Shown: positions 1-8,874 of the stretch, one piece after another
Numbering within the stretch: the first letter of the stretch is position 1
Layout of the letters: each line of letters begins with the position of its first letter
NCBI GenBank assembly: GCA_002840055.1
Contig: PGZJ01000004.1
Location: forward strand, 175,236 to 239,235
DNA from: Gammaproteobacteria bacterium HGW-Gammaproteobacteria-11
GTDB taxonomy: Bacteria; Pseudomonadota; Gammaproteobacteria; Pseudomonadales; Pseudomonadaceae
Length of the DNA stretch: 64,000 bases
Reading direction: 5' to 3'
The notes under the pieces: generated by a model
Database searches by the model: none
Told to the model about the DNA's origin: nothing
What the model saw: the letters and a program-made list of their open reading frames with translations, nothing else
Translations under genes and position numbers: made by a program

Positions 1-1067
1 AGGGGCTGGCGGAGCATGCTGAGAATCACCTCATCGGCAACCTTGCCGCTGTTCTCGATACGAATCGCATGGATCACCGGTTGCCGTTGTGGGCGCTGAC
101 TGGCCAGATTGCCGCCGGGGCTGGTGCGTAACTGTTGACGGGAAAAGCGCTCGACATTCACGGCGTTCTGCAGGCTGGTTTCACCCGCCAGAATGGCCAG
201 GGGCACCTGGTCGAAGTTGCTGAAGCCCATGTCACCGATATCCGGCTGTAGCAGCAGATCCTCTTCGCGCAGGGTGTCAAGTTGCTCCTGGCTGTTGGTA
301 CGGGTCAGCAGGGTAGTGGTCTGGTCCATCACATCGAACAGCGAGTTCAACTGGTCGGCGGTCTTCAGCGGGGTACCGATATCCACCACAATGACCCGAT
401 CAACGCCCATGCTGCGTGCGACGTCAATGGGGATGTTCTTGACCAGCACCCCATCGACCAGCAGGCGGTCCTCGACCTTGACCGGGGCAAAGAATCCCGG
501 CAAGGCCATGCTGGCGCGGATGGCCAGTGGTAAATGGCCCTGATCGAAGATAACCGCTTCACCCGTGGCTATATCGGTTGCTACCGCGCGAAAGGGAATC
601 GGCAGGCGGTCGAAGTCATCAATGTCATTGGTATGCACCAGCAGGCTTTCCAGTACCAGACTGAGATTTTGCCCCTGCAGCAGTCCCATTGGCAGGTTGG
701 GCCGGCCACGATCAAAACTCAAACGCTGTTTGACCAGAAAGTCGCGGTCGTCCTGTTTGCGCCGGAAGGGAATATCTTCACGTAGCGGCTCGTCACTCAG
801 GGTGTTGGCCCAATCCAGTTCCAGGGCAATTTGCTCCAGTTCGTCGGCGCTGTAGCCGGCCGCATAGAGTCCACCGATCACGGCGCCCATGCTGGTGCCG
901 GCAATCGCATGGATAGGGATATTCATCTCTTCCAGCTGTTTGAGTACACCGATATGAGCCAGCCCGCGCGCGCCACCGCCGGACAGGACCAGCCCGGTGC
1001 GCAATTCGCTGGCGCTGGCATAGGGGGCCAGACAGATAAGACAGAGCAGTAGGAGGCGTTTGAGCAT
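1..1067 (-). CDS. plpD: Patatin-like phospholipase with C-terminal POTRA (PlpD-like), partial
   Basis: Reverse-strand gene whose 3' end lies outside the window; about 355 residues are visible. It starts with a signal peptide (MLKRLLLLCLICLAPYASA), followed by a patatin domain with the glycine-rich oxyanion motif GGGARGLAH, the nucleophile motif GTSMG and the catalytic Asp in the motif DGVLVKN. The last visible residues (about 325-355, including HAIRIENSG) look like the start of a POTRA domain. Patatin-POTRA-barrel is the order of the type Vd autotransporter PlpD of Pseudomonas aeruginosa, a secreted lipase. The barrel itself is not visible, so a non-autotransporter patatin protein remains possible. 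The start is the only ATG before the signal sequence. Confidence 0.8.
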   Translation of the reverse strand, partial: MLKRLLLLCLICLAPYASASELRTGLVLSGGGARGLAHIGVLKQLEEMNIPIHAIAGTSMGAVIGGLYAAGYSADELEQIALELDWANTLSDEPLREDIPFRRKQDDRDFLVKQRLSFDRGRPNLPMGLLQGQNLSLVLESLLVHTNDIDDFDRLPIPFRAVATDIATGEAVIFDQGHLPLAIRASMALPGFFAPVKVEDRLLVDGVLVKNIPIDVARSMGVDRVIVVDIGTPLKTADQLNSLFDVMDQTTTLLTRTNSQEQLDTLREEDLLLQPDIGDMGFSNFDQVPLAILAGETSLQNAVNVERFSRQQLRTSPGGNLASQRPQRQPVIHAIRIENSGKVADEVILSMLRQP

Positions 1068-1249
1068 GATGCAAACCTGGTAAGCAAGGCAAAGACGGCA
1101 GGCCATAGTGTATACGAGCCGGCAGGTAAATAATGATTGATCTTGGCATTGAACCTGGGCGGTGATCGTCACGCGAATGCCACAGGACTGTCATTTTGGC
1201 GTCAAGCAGCGGGGTTAGGTTGAACCAAGACACCAGAGGAGAGACTGCC

Positions 1250-2065
1250 ATGAGCGTTGCTGAAATCGGTCTGCCGTCCAGAAAAAAGCAGGTAAGGACC
1301 TTATGGATATCGGATTTGCATCTGGGAACCCGTGGTTGTCAGGCTGAACGTCTGGCCGAGTTTCTCAAGGGCTACCAGTGTGAGCACCTGTATCTGGTTG
1401 GCGATATCATCGACGGCTGGCGCATGCGCAAGAGCATTTACTGGCCCCAGGCGCATACCAATGTACTGCGCCGCGTATTGACCATGAGCAAGCGTGGTAC
1501 CAGGGTCACCTACGTCACTGGCAATCATGATGAATTTCTGCGTCGCTACTCAACCCTGGTGCTGGGCAATATCCATCTGGTGGATGAGGCTGAGCATGTG
1601 ACGCCGGATGGGCGGAAAATGCTGGTGATCCACGGTGATCAGTTCGACGTCATCACCCGCTGTCATCGTTGGCTGGCGTTTCTCGGTGATCATGCCTACG
1701 AGTTCAGCCTGGTGCTCAATCGCTGGTTGAACCACTGGCGTGAGCGTTACGGCTACGGCTACTGGTCCCTGTCTTCGTACCTGAAGCACAAGGTCAAAAA
1801 GGCGGTCAATTTCATCAGCGACTTTGAGGACGCTCTGGCCCATGAGTGCATCAAGCGAGGCTTCAGTGGCGTGGTATGTGGCCATATCCACCATGCCGAG
1901 ATCCGTGAGGTCAACGGCATTCAGTACCATAATTGCGGCGATTGGGTAGAGTCCTGTACCGCCCTGATAGAACACCATGACGGGCGAATGGAGCTGTTCC
2001 GCTGGGAGGACAGCCCAGCCCGGGAGAGTGAGCCGGTATCGGTCAGTGCTGAGGCAATCAGATGA
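1250..2065 (+). CDS. LpxH-like metallophosphoesterase (UDP-2,3-diacylglucosamine diphosphatase family)
   Basis: A 271-residue calcineurin-like phosphoesterase. The metal-binding motifs appear in order: SDLHLG near the N terminus, GDIIDGW, GNHDE, VIHGDQFD and GHIHHAEI. This set is shared with the LpxH/LpxH2 enzymes that cleave UDP-2,3-diacylglucosamine during lipid A synthesis. Pseudomonads carry a separate canonical LpxH, so this may be a paralogue with another substrate. The start at 1250 is preferred over an in-frame start 54 bases upstream because AGGAGAG lies about 8 bases before it. The gene is divergent from the patatin gene, and its last 8 bases overlap the convergent cyclase gene. Confidence 0.8.
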   Translation: MSVAEIGLPSRKKQVRTLWISDLHLGTRGCQAERLAEFLKGYQCEHLYLVGDIIDGWRMRKSIYWPQAHTNVLRRVLTMSKRGTRVTYVTGNHDEFLRRYSTLVLGNIHLVDEAEHVTPDGRKMLVIHGDQFDVITRCHRWLAFLGDHAYEFSLVLNRWLNHWRERYGYGYWSLSSYLKHKVKKAVNFISDFEDALAHECIKRGFSGVVCGHIHHAEIREVNGIQYHNCGDWVESCTALIEHHDGRMELFRWEDSPARESEPVSVSAEAIR

Positions 2066-3437
2066 TGATCTTGTCGCGTAACTTGCCAGCGGCCTGTTCC
2101 AGCGAACGGATAATCTCGTCCTTGTCGTAATTGCGGATATTGTTGGTATCCAGGTACATGGAAAAGCCCGGCTTTTCGTGCTCGACAAAGGTCGGTGCTG
2201 CCCCAAGATCACGACGCAGGCCAACCACCTGGTATATCTGGATTGGCCTGGAAAAGCCCTTGACGCTGATCTGACCCTTGTCGCGACACATGATCAAATC
2301 CTTGATCAGCGAATAGGTCTCGTGCGGGATCAGGATTTCTCCGGCCTCAGCAGCACTCTCAAGACGGCTGGCGAGGTTAACCTCACGGCCGATAATGGTG
2401 TAATCCATGCGCGTGTTGGCACCGAAGTTACCCACTGTGCAATAACCTGTGCTCAAACCCATGCGTATCTCCAGGGGTTTGGTGATGCCCTGGCTACGCC
2501 ATTGCTGGCGCAGGATCTTCATATGCTTGCGCATGGCAATCGCCATGGAAACGGCGGCCTCTGCATCCTGTTTGGCGCCCTGGCTGACCGGGTCACCAAA
2601 GAACACCATAACGCAGTCACCGATGAACTTGTCGATGGTGCCACCGTACTCCAGGGCAATGCGTGACATTTCGTTGAGGTAGTTGTTCAGCAGGTCGGTC
2701 AGTGCCTCGGCTTCCATTTCCTCGGCCAGTTCGGTGAAACCCCTGATGTCGGAAAAGAAAACGGTGAGCTTCTTGCGCCGGGTTTCCAGCTTGACGCTTT
2801 GCTTGCCGGAGAAAATCGATTCCCAGACCTGTGGTGACAGGTATTTCGACAGGTTGGTAGCCAGGCGTGCGGTTTTTTCCTGCTCGGCGCGAATGGCCTT
2901 CTGCGCCTGCTCCAGCTTGCGCCCCTGGCTGTAGACAAAGGAGGCCATGATCAGCATGAAGGTCCCGCCGCTGAGCAAGCTGGCCAGCGCCACCAGGGCA
3001 GAGCTCTGCGGCATGAATTGCGGCATCATTATTGCCGCAGAAACCATAAGCCCAACCAGTACCAGCAGCCAGGCGGCAAACATGAACAACGGCCCGCCAA
3101 TGATGATGCTGGCGAAACTGATCAACAACATGAAGACGATACTGGGTACCGCGTTGAAGCCGCACATGACAATAAACAGACCGGTATGCAGGCCATCCAG
3201 TCCGAGCAGAACCATGCGGCCATGCAGCGGCCGTTCGCTGTTCAGAAACTCGACAATGGCTCGCACTACATGCGGATACACCAGTGCATAGACAATGATC
3301 CCGGCATACAGGTTGCTAAGGCCCTGTTCGGTAGCAAGTGCGGTGAAGCTGATGGCGACGCAAAGATAGGCAATGACTCTGGAGTGATAGCCCTCCAGCG
3401 GAGGTTTGACCGGCTGCATGCGGCTTTTGAAGATCAT
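2058..3437 (-). CDS. cyaB: CyaB-type membrane adenylate cyclase (MASE2 + class III cyclase)
   Basis: A 459-residue protein. The N-terminal half holds several hydrophobic segments of the MASE2 type (about residues 20-190), then a short helical linker. The class III cyclase domain follows, with metal-binding FSDIRGF and IGDCVMVFFGD, the substrate Lys in TIDKFIGD, and MDYTIIGREVNLASRLE, in which Thr stands where other classes have Asp (class IIIb). This is the architecture of P. aeruginosa CyaB, which makes the cAMP that activates Vfr. A longer reading frame begins at 3527 without a ribosome site; the ATG at 3437 has AGGGAAAG upstream and is chosen. The 3' end overlaps the phosphoesterase gene. 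Confidence 0.87.
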   Translation of the reverse strand: MIFKSRMQPVKPPLEGYHSRVIAYLCVAISFTALATEQGLSNLYAGIIVYALVYPHVVRAIVEFLNSERPLHGRMVLLGLDGLHTGLFIVMCGFNAVPSIVFMLLISFASIIIGGPLFMFAAWLLVLVGLMVSAAIMMPQFMPQSSALVALASLLSGGTFMLIMASFVYSQGRKLEQAQKAIRAEQEKTARLATNLSKYLSPQVWESIFSGKQSVKLETRRKKLTVFFSDIRGFTELAEEMEAEALTDLLNNYLNEMSRIALEYGGTIDKFIGDCVMVFFGDPVSQGAKQDAEAAVSMAIAMRKHMKILRQQWRSQGITKPLEIRMGLSTGYCTVGNFGANTRMDYTIIGREVNLASRLESAAEAGEILIPHETYSLIKDLIMCRDKGQISVKGFSRPIQIYQVVGLRRDLGAAPTFVEHEKPGFSMYLDTNNIRNYDKDEIIRSLEQAAGKLRDKIII

Positions 3438-3607
3438 GTTCAGTCTTTCCCTGGCCTGTCGGGTGGCCGCCGGTAAAACACCTTTATCGTATTGGTTGTC
3501 TGTTCGCAAGAACAGCAGGTGTCTCATATTGGGCAGTTCAGGGGCAGATCATAATACGCATGCAGCCGAAATTAAACCGCTATTCAGGGCTCATTTCAGG
3601 CAGCAGT

Positions 3608-3627
3608 GGGGCAGTTTGAACTGCCCC
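3608..3627. terminator. Stem-loop between the HD hydrolase and cyclase genes
   Basis: A 9-bp perfect inverted repeat (GGGGCAGTT / AACTGCCCC) with a 2-base centre lies just past the stop codon of the reverse-strand HD gene. No clear T-run follows on either strand, so it may be a weak terminator or an RNA-stabilising hairpin. Confidence 0.35.
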
Positions 3628-3647
3628 TGGGACGGCACTTTGGGCGA

Positions 3648-4229
3648 TCAGGCTGACTCGCGAGCCTGGTAAACCGAGCGCAAAGGTCTGGCAAGAACGC
3701 GGCGCAACATCGGCTCGAAGAACGCCAGGGTTTCGGCCTCATAGTCCGGATCAAAGGCCGGAGCGTCGTAAAGTGCGCAGAATTCTGCGGTGCGCTGGTA
3801 CAGCGGATGGTCCTTGAACTGGTCCCTGAGGTGCCGGTCCATGCCGAGGTGGTGGAAAAAATAATAACCCTGGAAGACCCCGTGTTTTTCTACCATCCAG
3901 AGGTTTTCCTCGGACACGAAGGGTTTGAGAATGGCGGCTGCTATATCAGGGTGGTTGAAGGAGCCCAGTGTGTCACCGATATCGTGCAACAGGGCGCAGA
4001 CCACGTACTCTTCATCCCGACCATCACGATGAGCTCGCGTGGCGGTTTGCAGTGAGTGCTGCAGGCGGTCGATCGGGAAGCCGCCAAAGTCGCCATCAAG
4101 TAGCTTGAGGTGGGTCATGATGCGATCCGGCAACGCAGAAGCGAATGCTTTGAAATGACTGGAGATCAGTTCCCAGTCCGCAGCCGTACCCTCCTGCATG
4201 GCTTTGAAAGCAGCGCGTTGTTCACCCAT
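3648..4229 (-). CDS. HD-domain phosphohydrolase
   Basis: A 193-residue cytosolic protein of the HD superfamily. The metal-binding His-Asp doublet is in CALLHDIGD (about residue 80), with an earlier His in RLQHSLQTA and a later HHLGMD that can complete the site. Relatives with this layout hydrolyse phosphate esters or oxidise phosphonates (PhnZ group); the sequence alone does not show which. The ATG at 4229 has GAGG 8 bases upstream and is preferred over a TTG two codons earlier. It shares a strand with the Mpo1-like gene 90 bp upstream. Confidence 0.72.
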   Translation of the reverse strand: MGEQRAAFKAMQEGTAADWELISSHFKAFASALPDRIMTHLKLLDGDFGGFPIDRLQHSLQTATRAHRDGRDEEYVVCALLHDIGDTLGSFNHPDIAAAILKPFVSEENLWMVEKHGVFQGYYFFHHLGMDRHLRDQFKDHPLYQRTAEFCALYDAPAFDPDYEAETLAFFEPMLRRVLARPLRSVYQARESA

Positions 4230-4319
4230 GGCCAAGACCTCATGTTGTTCGAATCAGAGCTGACATTAGCACTGGTCGCGCAGTACAACTGTCACTCGGC
4301 TGACAATGTCAGGCCCGGA

Positions 4320-4655
4320 TCAGAAACGAATACGTCCGGTCAAGGCATCACGCAACATGACCCAGTCACCCATCAGGCTGTAGAGTGGGTAGTCGAAGGT
4401 TGCGGGTTTGTTGTGTTCGAAGAAAAAGTGCCCGACCCAGGCAAAGCCGTAGCCAGCCACAGGCACGGCAAGTAGCCACCAGAGATTGAAACTCAGCAGC
4501 GCATAGGCAATGATGGCCAGTACCAGCAAACTGCCAGCATAATGCAGGCGGCGACAGGTATCATTGCTGTGTTCTGTGAGATAGTAAGGATAGAACTCTG
4601 CAAAGGAATTGAATGCCTTGCGCGTTGTGGGATCAACAGTCTCGTTCTGCGCCAT
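4320..4655 (-). CDS. Mpo1/DUF962-like membrane protein
   Basis: A 111-residue protein with FAEFYPYYLTEH near the N terminus, a hydrophobic region of two segments (LLVLAIIAYALLSF and LWWLLAVPVAGYGFAWVGHFF), the His-containing FFEHNKPATF, and SLMGDWVMLRD. This is the DUF962 pattern; yeast Mpo1 in this family is an Fe(II) dioxygenase acting on 2-hydroxy fatty acids, and bacterial members are poorly studied. The start at 4655 has AGGG about 9 bases upstream; an ATG two codons earlier is too close to it. The role here is inferred from family only. Confidence 0.78.
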   Translation of the reverse strand: MAQNETVDPTTRKAFNSFAEFYPYYLTEHSNDTCRRLHYAGSLLVLAIIAYALLSFNLWWLLAVPVAGYGFAWVGHFFFEHNKPATFDYPLYSLMGDWVMLRDALTGRIRF

Positions 4656-4827
4656 GATCATTTTCCCTATCTGTGCGTTATCATTCGACTATAGTGCAGT
4701 GAGTCAGGTGACCCTATGACTGCGTGTGCCAAAGCCTTGCCTTCTTTTCCGTCACGCATGCCATCTGAACCTCTGCTGAATAGAAAAACTGCGTATCCGG
4801 GCACGCCACGGATGCCAAGAGAGCCAT

Positions 4828-5877
4828 ATGCCTTATCCTGAACGTACCACCTCTTCCAGTTGGGTCATGGGTATAGTCCAGGCCCTGGAACTTGAAGGGT
4901 TGCAAGGTCAACAACTTTTTAGTGACCTGGGTCTGGACTATTCCCTGTTGTCCGATCCGGATTCGCGCATTCCCCAGGATCAGATGACCCGACTGTGGCA
5001 ACGGGCTGTGGCGGTATCCGGTAATCCGGCCATAGGGTTGAACATGGCGCGGGTAGTGCGACCGGCACATTTCAACGTGGTCGGCTTTGCGCTGCTGTCC
5101 AGCCGCAGTCTGAAAGAGGGTTTGGGTCGCCTGGTGCGCTACCAGCGCATCATAGGTGAAGGTGCTGACATGGCGCTGGTACAAGCGCCCGACAGTTACT
5201 CCCTGCAATTACAGATCCACGGTGACAGCCTGCCCGCCCCCAGGCAGAGCCATGACGCTGCTCTGGCCTACATCCTGGCCTTTTTGCGCTGGATGACCGG
5301 CGAGCATTTGCGTCCGATCGAGGCCGGCTTTGCCTACCCTCAGCCTGAGGATTTGACACCTTACCAGAGCCTGTTTGACTGTCCGCTGAGCTTTTCCCAG
5401 CCGCATTATCATCTGCGTTTTGATCGTGCCATGATGGAACGTCCGCTGGCGACAGGTAATGAAACCCTGGCGCAGATGCATGATCAGTTTGCTGGCGAGT
5501 ATCTGGCTCGTTTTGAACAAACCCGCGTTACCCATCAGGCGCGGCAGGTACTCTGTCGACTGTTGCCCCAGGGTGAACCCAAGCGCCAGGCCGTTGCCAG
5601 TGCCCTGCGCATGAGCACCCGCACCCTGCAGCGGCGTTTGCAGGATGAACACACCAGCTTTCAGCAACTACTGGATGAAACCCGCCGGGAACTGGCCATG
5701 CAGTTTCTTCGGCAGCGGCGCCTGACCTTGCTGGAAATTGCCTACCTGCTGGGCTTTGCTGATCCAAGCAACTTTTTCCGGGCCTTCAAGCGCTGGTTCG
5801 GCATGCCGCCCGGGCAGTACCGAGAGCAGTTGGAGCGCGAGGCCGAACAGGCAAGAAATGAACCGGAGGGGCAGTAA
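4828..5877 (+). CDS. AraC-family transcriptional regulator
   Basis: A 349-residue regulator. The first ~190 residues resemble the 'arabinose-binding-like' domain of the OruR/ArgR-like AraC group, with the motif PAHFNVVGFALLSSRSLKE. The C terminus carries the two-helix-turn-helix domain, including MSTRTLQRRLQDEHTSFQ and IAYLLGFADPSNFFRAFKRW, the AraC signature. AAGAGAG precedes the ATG. Its stop codon overlaps the start of the nitroreductase gene (TAATG), so the two are probably co-transcribed. The inducer is unknown. Confidence 0.88.
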   Translation: MPYPERTTSSSWVMGIVQALELEGLQGQQLFSDLGLDYSLLSDPDSRIPQDQMTRLWQRAVAVSGNPAIGLNMARVVRPAHFNVVGFALLSSRSLKEGLGRLVRYQRIIGEGADMALVQAPDSYSLQLQIHGDSLPAPRQSHDAALAYILAFLRWMTGEHLRPIEAGFAYPQPEDLTPYQSLFDCPLSFSQPHYHLRFDRAMMERPLATGNETLAQMHDQFAGEYLARFEQTRVTHQARQVLCRLLPQGEPKRQAVASALRMSTRTLQRRLQDEHTSFQQLLDETRRELAMQFLRQRRLTLLEIAYLLGFADPSNFFRAFKRWFGMPPGQYREQLEREAEQARNEPEGQ

Positions 5878-6440
5878 TGGACGCCCTGGAGGCTTTGCAT
5901 CAACGTGTCTCGGTACCCAGGTTGGTTGGACCCGCGCCCACTGACGCGCAATGTCAGGCCTTGTTCAAGGCCGCCTTACGTGCCCCTGATCATGCCTGGT
6001 TAAGGCCCTGGCGTTTTCTGCTGCTGGAGCAGCAAGGACTGGTTGCCCTGGGTGAGGTATTTGTCGAAGCGGCGCTGCAGCTTGAGCCGGACTTGAGCCA
6101 GGAGGCCCTGACGCGGCTCAGGGGCTTGCCGCAGCGTGCGCCGCTCATCATTGTCGCCGTTAGCCGCCATACCGAGCATCCCAAGGTGCCAGTTCAGGAG
6201 CAGGATATGTCCTGCGCAGTGGCTGTTGGCAATATGTTGGTGGCCGCCCATGCCATGGGCCTGGGTGCGGTCTGGCGAACGGGTGAGATGGCGTACAGCC
6301 GGCATGTCTGCTCCCGTCTTGGCCTGGCCGAGAACGAGCACATCATTGCCTTTTTATACCTTGGTCATCCGGCGGGCGCGGTTAAATCAGTGCCTGATTT
6401 GCTTGTGCAGGATTTTGTTCAGCCCTGGACCGGTAGCTGA
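5877..6440 (+). CDS. Nitroreductase-family protein (YdjA-like)
   Basis: A 187-residue FMN-binding nitroreductase fold protein. Visible features are ALRAPDHAWLRPWRF (FMN-phosphate site and the dimer interface), AVAVGNMLVAAHAMGLGAVWRTG in the middle, and FLYLGHPAG near the C terminus, as in YdjA-type short nitroreductases that use NAD(P)H. The start overlaps the AraC stop, consistent with translational coupling. The 3' end overlaps the convergent histidine kinase gene by 22 bases. The substrate cannot be told from sequence. Confidence 0.83.
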   Translation: MDALEALHQRVSVPRLVGPAPTDAQCQALFKAALRAPDHAWLRPWRFLLLEQQGLVALGEVFVEAALQLEPDLSQEALTRLRGLPQRAPLIIVAVSRHTEHPKVPVQEQDMSCAVAVGNMLVAAHAMGLGAVWRTGEMAYSRHVCSRLGLAENEHIIAFLYLGHPAGAVKSVPDLLVQDFVQPWTGS

Positions 6441-7738
6441 ATACAGGCTTTCAGGCCGCCAAGGGGGCTTCGGCTGAAATTCAACTGGCCGCCGTGCATG
6501 GCCACCGCGCGGCGAGCAATGGTCAGCCCTAAGCCGTGACCGCTGTTGCTGGTTTGGCCAGGCAAGCGCAGGAAAGGCTCACCCAGTTGTTGCAGCCAGC
6601 TGTCTTCCACGCCCGGTCCCTGATCCTCAACACTGATCAGGCAATTGTTGCCTTGCCGTTCCAGGGTGACACGAATCAAGCCCTGTTCAGGGGAAAAGCG
6701 CAGTGCATTGCGTAGCAGGTTATCCAGTGCGCTGGACAGCTGTGATGGCCAGCCAAGCAGGTGCAAGCCACTTTGGCCGAGCAGTTCAATCTGCTGTTCG
6801 CTGGCCATGAAACGGATATCTTCCAAGGCATCTTCAACCAGACTATCCAGCTCGAAGGGTTGGGCAGCCTGATCATCAGTATCCTGTCGGCTCAGGGTCA
6901 GAATATCTTCGATCAGGCGGTCAAGACGGCTGCATTCAAGATCCAGACGCGACCACAGCGGGTCGGCGGCGGGTAATGCCTGCGTACTGCCAAGCGCCAG
7001 ACCGACGCGCAGGCGCGCCAGGGGCGAACGTAATTCATGGGAGATATCCCGCATCAGCTGGCGTTGGCTATCGAGCAGCGTCTGGACCCGCTCACCCATC
7101 TGGTTGAAATGGCGCGACAGATCGCCGATTTCATCCCGGCGCTGCCCCATGGACTGCAGGGTGTCTGCCTCGAAGCGGCCCTGTGCCAGGGATTGAGCGG
7201 CGATGCCGAGTTGACGAAGGGGGCTGGTCAGATAGCGGCTGAGCAATAGGCTGACAAGTCCCAGTAATGACATGGCCAAGGCGATGTTGACCAGCATGGC
7301 CCAGGGATTGCGTTTCCATCTGAACAGTTCCGATGCGGGAACAAACAGGCTTAGATGGTAGCGATTGCTGCTTGATAACCAGTCCAGCTGAAACAGGCGG
7401 CCCTGCCAGACCTCACGGGAAGAGGCTTCGACGGGGTTGATCTGCTCGAAGACCGGTTGCCGCGGCAGGCTGCCTTCGAGCAGTGGCACCCCTTCACGAC
7501 TGAACAGTTGTGCGCGCAATTTATGCTCTTCGCGCTGACTGTGAAGCCAGCGCTGGGCCGCAGCCGGACCCTGGGTCTCATAGGTGGTAACCAGTTCGGC
7601 AGCAAAGTCCTTGAGTTGCGGATGGAACTGCAACAACAACCAGTCCTGGTGCAGGGCGCGGCTGACCAGAAAGCCCGAACCACCGACCAGCAAGGTTGCC
7701 AGCCAGAGTACGGCAAAGACTTTCCAGAACAGCCGCAT
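6419..7738 (-). CDS. cpxA: CpxA-like sensor histidine kinase
   Basis: A 439-residue inner-membrane kinase: TM1 at about residues 5-25, a periplasmic domain to about 145, TM2 at about 145-168, then HAMP. The dimerisation helix has the phospho-acceptor His in DISHELRSPLARLR (about residue 233), followed by an ATPase domain with N-box LDNLLRNALRFSP, G1 VEDQGPGVE and G2 GHGLGLTIARR. It pairs with the response regulator at 8194-8874. The small CpxP-like gene ends 3 bases upstream, so the two are co-transcribed. The P. aeruginosa counterpart is called CpxS or CpxA. Confidence 0.85.
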   Translation of the reverse strand: MRLFWKVFAVLWLATLLVGGSGFLVSRALHQDWLLLQFHPQLKDFAAELVTTYETQGPAAAQRWLHSQREEHKLRAQLFSREGVPLLEGSLPRQPVFEQINPVEASSREVWQGRLFQLDWLSSSNRYHLSLFVPASELFRWKRNPWAMLVNIALAMSLLGLVSLLLSRYLTSPLRQLGIAAQSLAQGRFEADTLQSMGQRRDEIGDLSRHFNQMGERVQTLLDSQRQLMRDISHELRSPLARLRVGLALGSTQALPAADPLWSRLDLECSRLDRLIEDILTLSRQDTDDQAAQPFELDSLVEDALEDIRFMASEQQIELLGQSGLHLLGWPSQLSSALDNLLRNALRFSPEQGLIRVTLERQGNNCLISVEDQGPGVEDSWLQQLGEPFLRLPGQTSNSGHGLGLTIARRAVAMHGGQLNFSRSPLGGLKACIQLPVQG

Positions 7739-7741
7739 TGA

Positions 7742-8089
7742 TCAGTGTACTCCCGGCTTGTGGTCGTCATGCCCGGCATGCTCTGCCCGGCGCTCGGCCA
7801 TGCGCGCACGCCGTTCAGCACGCATCTCCTCCAGGGCAGTCTGCTGCTCGGGGGTCAGTAACGCGTTGACTTCGCTTTTGTGCTGTTCGCGCAAGGCGCG
7901 GTGCTCGCTGCGGTGTTCTTCATGCAATTCCCGCAGGCTGACCTGCTGCTCGGTGCTCAGATCGAGTTGCTCGGCCATGTGCTGTAAATAATTCTCATGG
8001 TGGCCGGTATGCCGATGGTTGTCCGCCAGTGCCGCAGCTGATACCAGACTGGTGCAGAGAACCAGACAGCCGAAGAGGGTCTTTTTCAT
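7742..8089 (-). CDS. cpxP: CpxP/Spy-like periplasmic stress protein
   Basis: A 115-residue protein with a signal peptide ending near residue 22 (VSAAALA). The mature part is short, His- and charge-rich, and predicted helical. It has two LTxxQ-type motifs, LDLSTEQQVSLRELHEE and LLTPEQQTALEEM, the signature of CpxP/Spy chaperones, which hold misfolded periplasmic proteins and, for CpxP, inhibit CpxA. The His-rich ends (HRHTGHH, HAGHDDH) could bind metal. It sits between cpxR and cpxA, with a tandem GTAAA site about 90 bp upstream. Confidence 0.82.
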   Translation of the reverse strand: MKKTLFGCLVLCTSLVSAAALADNHRHTGHHENYLQHMAEQLDLSTEQQVSLRELHEEHRSEHRALREQHKSEVNALLTPEQQTALEEMRAERRARMAERRAEHAGHDDHKPGVH

Positions 8090-8174
8090 GGGGTAACTCC
8101 TTTTCAGTGACGGCCATTTAGCGGCCAGTGATGGTCACTCTACGCCCGTCTGGGTCAACAAGCGCATGCCATGG

Positions 8175-8190
8175 GTAAAGACTGTGTAAA
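8175..8190 (-). promoter_or_regulatory. Candidate CpxR box
   Basis: Direct repeat GTAAA-N6-GTAAA on the top strand (TTTAC-N6-TTTAC when read toward cpxP). It lies in the 104-bp gap between cpxR and cpxP, 86-101 bp upstream of the cpxP start. The E. coli CpxR consensus is GTAAA-N5-GTAAA with some tolerance in spacing, and cpxP is a classic target. Binding is inferred. Confidence 0.55.
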
Positions 8191-8193
8191 GGC

Positions 8194-8874
8194 TTAATTG
8201 CTATACAGATAGCCGCGCCCTCGCAGGGCCTGGATGCGTGGGCGACCATCAGCATGTGGACCGAGCTTGCGGCGCAGATTGCTCAGATGCATATCCAGGC
8301 TGCGGTCGTAGGGGCCAAGGGGTTTGCCCAATGCCTGGCGCGACAAGGTCTGGCGGTCGATCAATTGCCCGGGTTTCTCCAACAGGCTGCGCAGTATCAT
8401 GGCTTCACTCTGGGTCAGCGGCAGGGCTTCCTCGTCCAGCCAGGCCATCAGGCTGTCCATGTCCATGCGCAGATCGCCGACCTGCAGGCTGTTGCCGCTG
8501 CCCTGGGTATGACTGCGTCGCAGCAGGGCTCTTAGCCGAGCCACCAGTTCCCGGGGGTCGCAGGGCTTGGCCAGATAGTCATCGGCGCCCAGTTCCAGTC
8601 CGAGAATACGATCGACCGGCTCACCCCGGGCGCTGAGCATCAACAGCGGTGTATTGCAGTTCTGGCGCAGGCTGCGCAACACGTCCAGTCCGTTCATGCC
8701 AGGCAGCATCACATCCAGAATGATGACCTGAAACTGGCCACTGCGAGCCGCTTCCAGGCCACTGCTGCCATCATGGGTGCTGGTCAGGCTGAAGCCTTCA
8801 GCTCTGAGCCAGTCGGCAAGCAGGGCGCAAAGCTCCTGATCATCGTCAATGATCAGAATGCTGTTGTTACTCAA
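8194..8874 (-). CDS. cpxR: CpxR-like response regulator (OmpR family)
   Basis: A 226-residue OmpR/PhoB regulator. The receiver has the acidic pocket in ILIIDDDQEL, the phospho-accepting Asp in VIILDVMLPGMNG, and the conserved Lys in DDYLAKPCDPREL. The winged-helix domain has LTQSEAMILRSLLEKPGQL and RSLDMHLSNLRRKLG. The reading frame extends further upstream, but homologues start just before the first beta strand. A TTG at 8874 overlaps the stop of the upstream gene (TTGA) and gives the expected length; a GTG at 8883 is an alternative. It pairs with cpxA. Confidence 0.85.
   Translation of the reverse strand: MSNNSILIIDDDQELCALLADWLRAEGFSLTSTHDGSSGLEAARSGQFQVIILDVMLPGMNGLDVLRSLRQNCNTPLLMLSARGEPVDRILGLELGADDYLAKPCDPRELVARLRALLRRSHTQGSGNSLQVGDLRMDMDSLMAWLDEEALPLTQSEAMILRSLLEKPGQLIDRQTLSRQALGKPLGPYDRSLDMHLSNLRRKLGPHADGRPRIQALRGRGYLYSN

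Noticed and set aside
3438-3527. Upstream start for the adenylate cyclase
   Set aside because: No ribosome site; the ATG at 3437 has a good one and gives the CyaB length.
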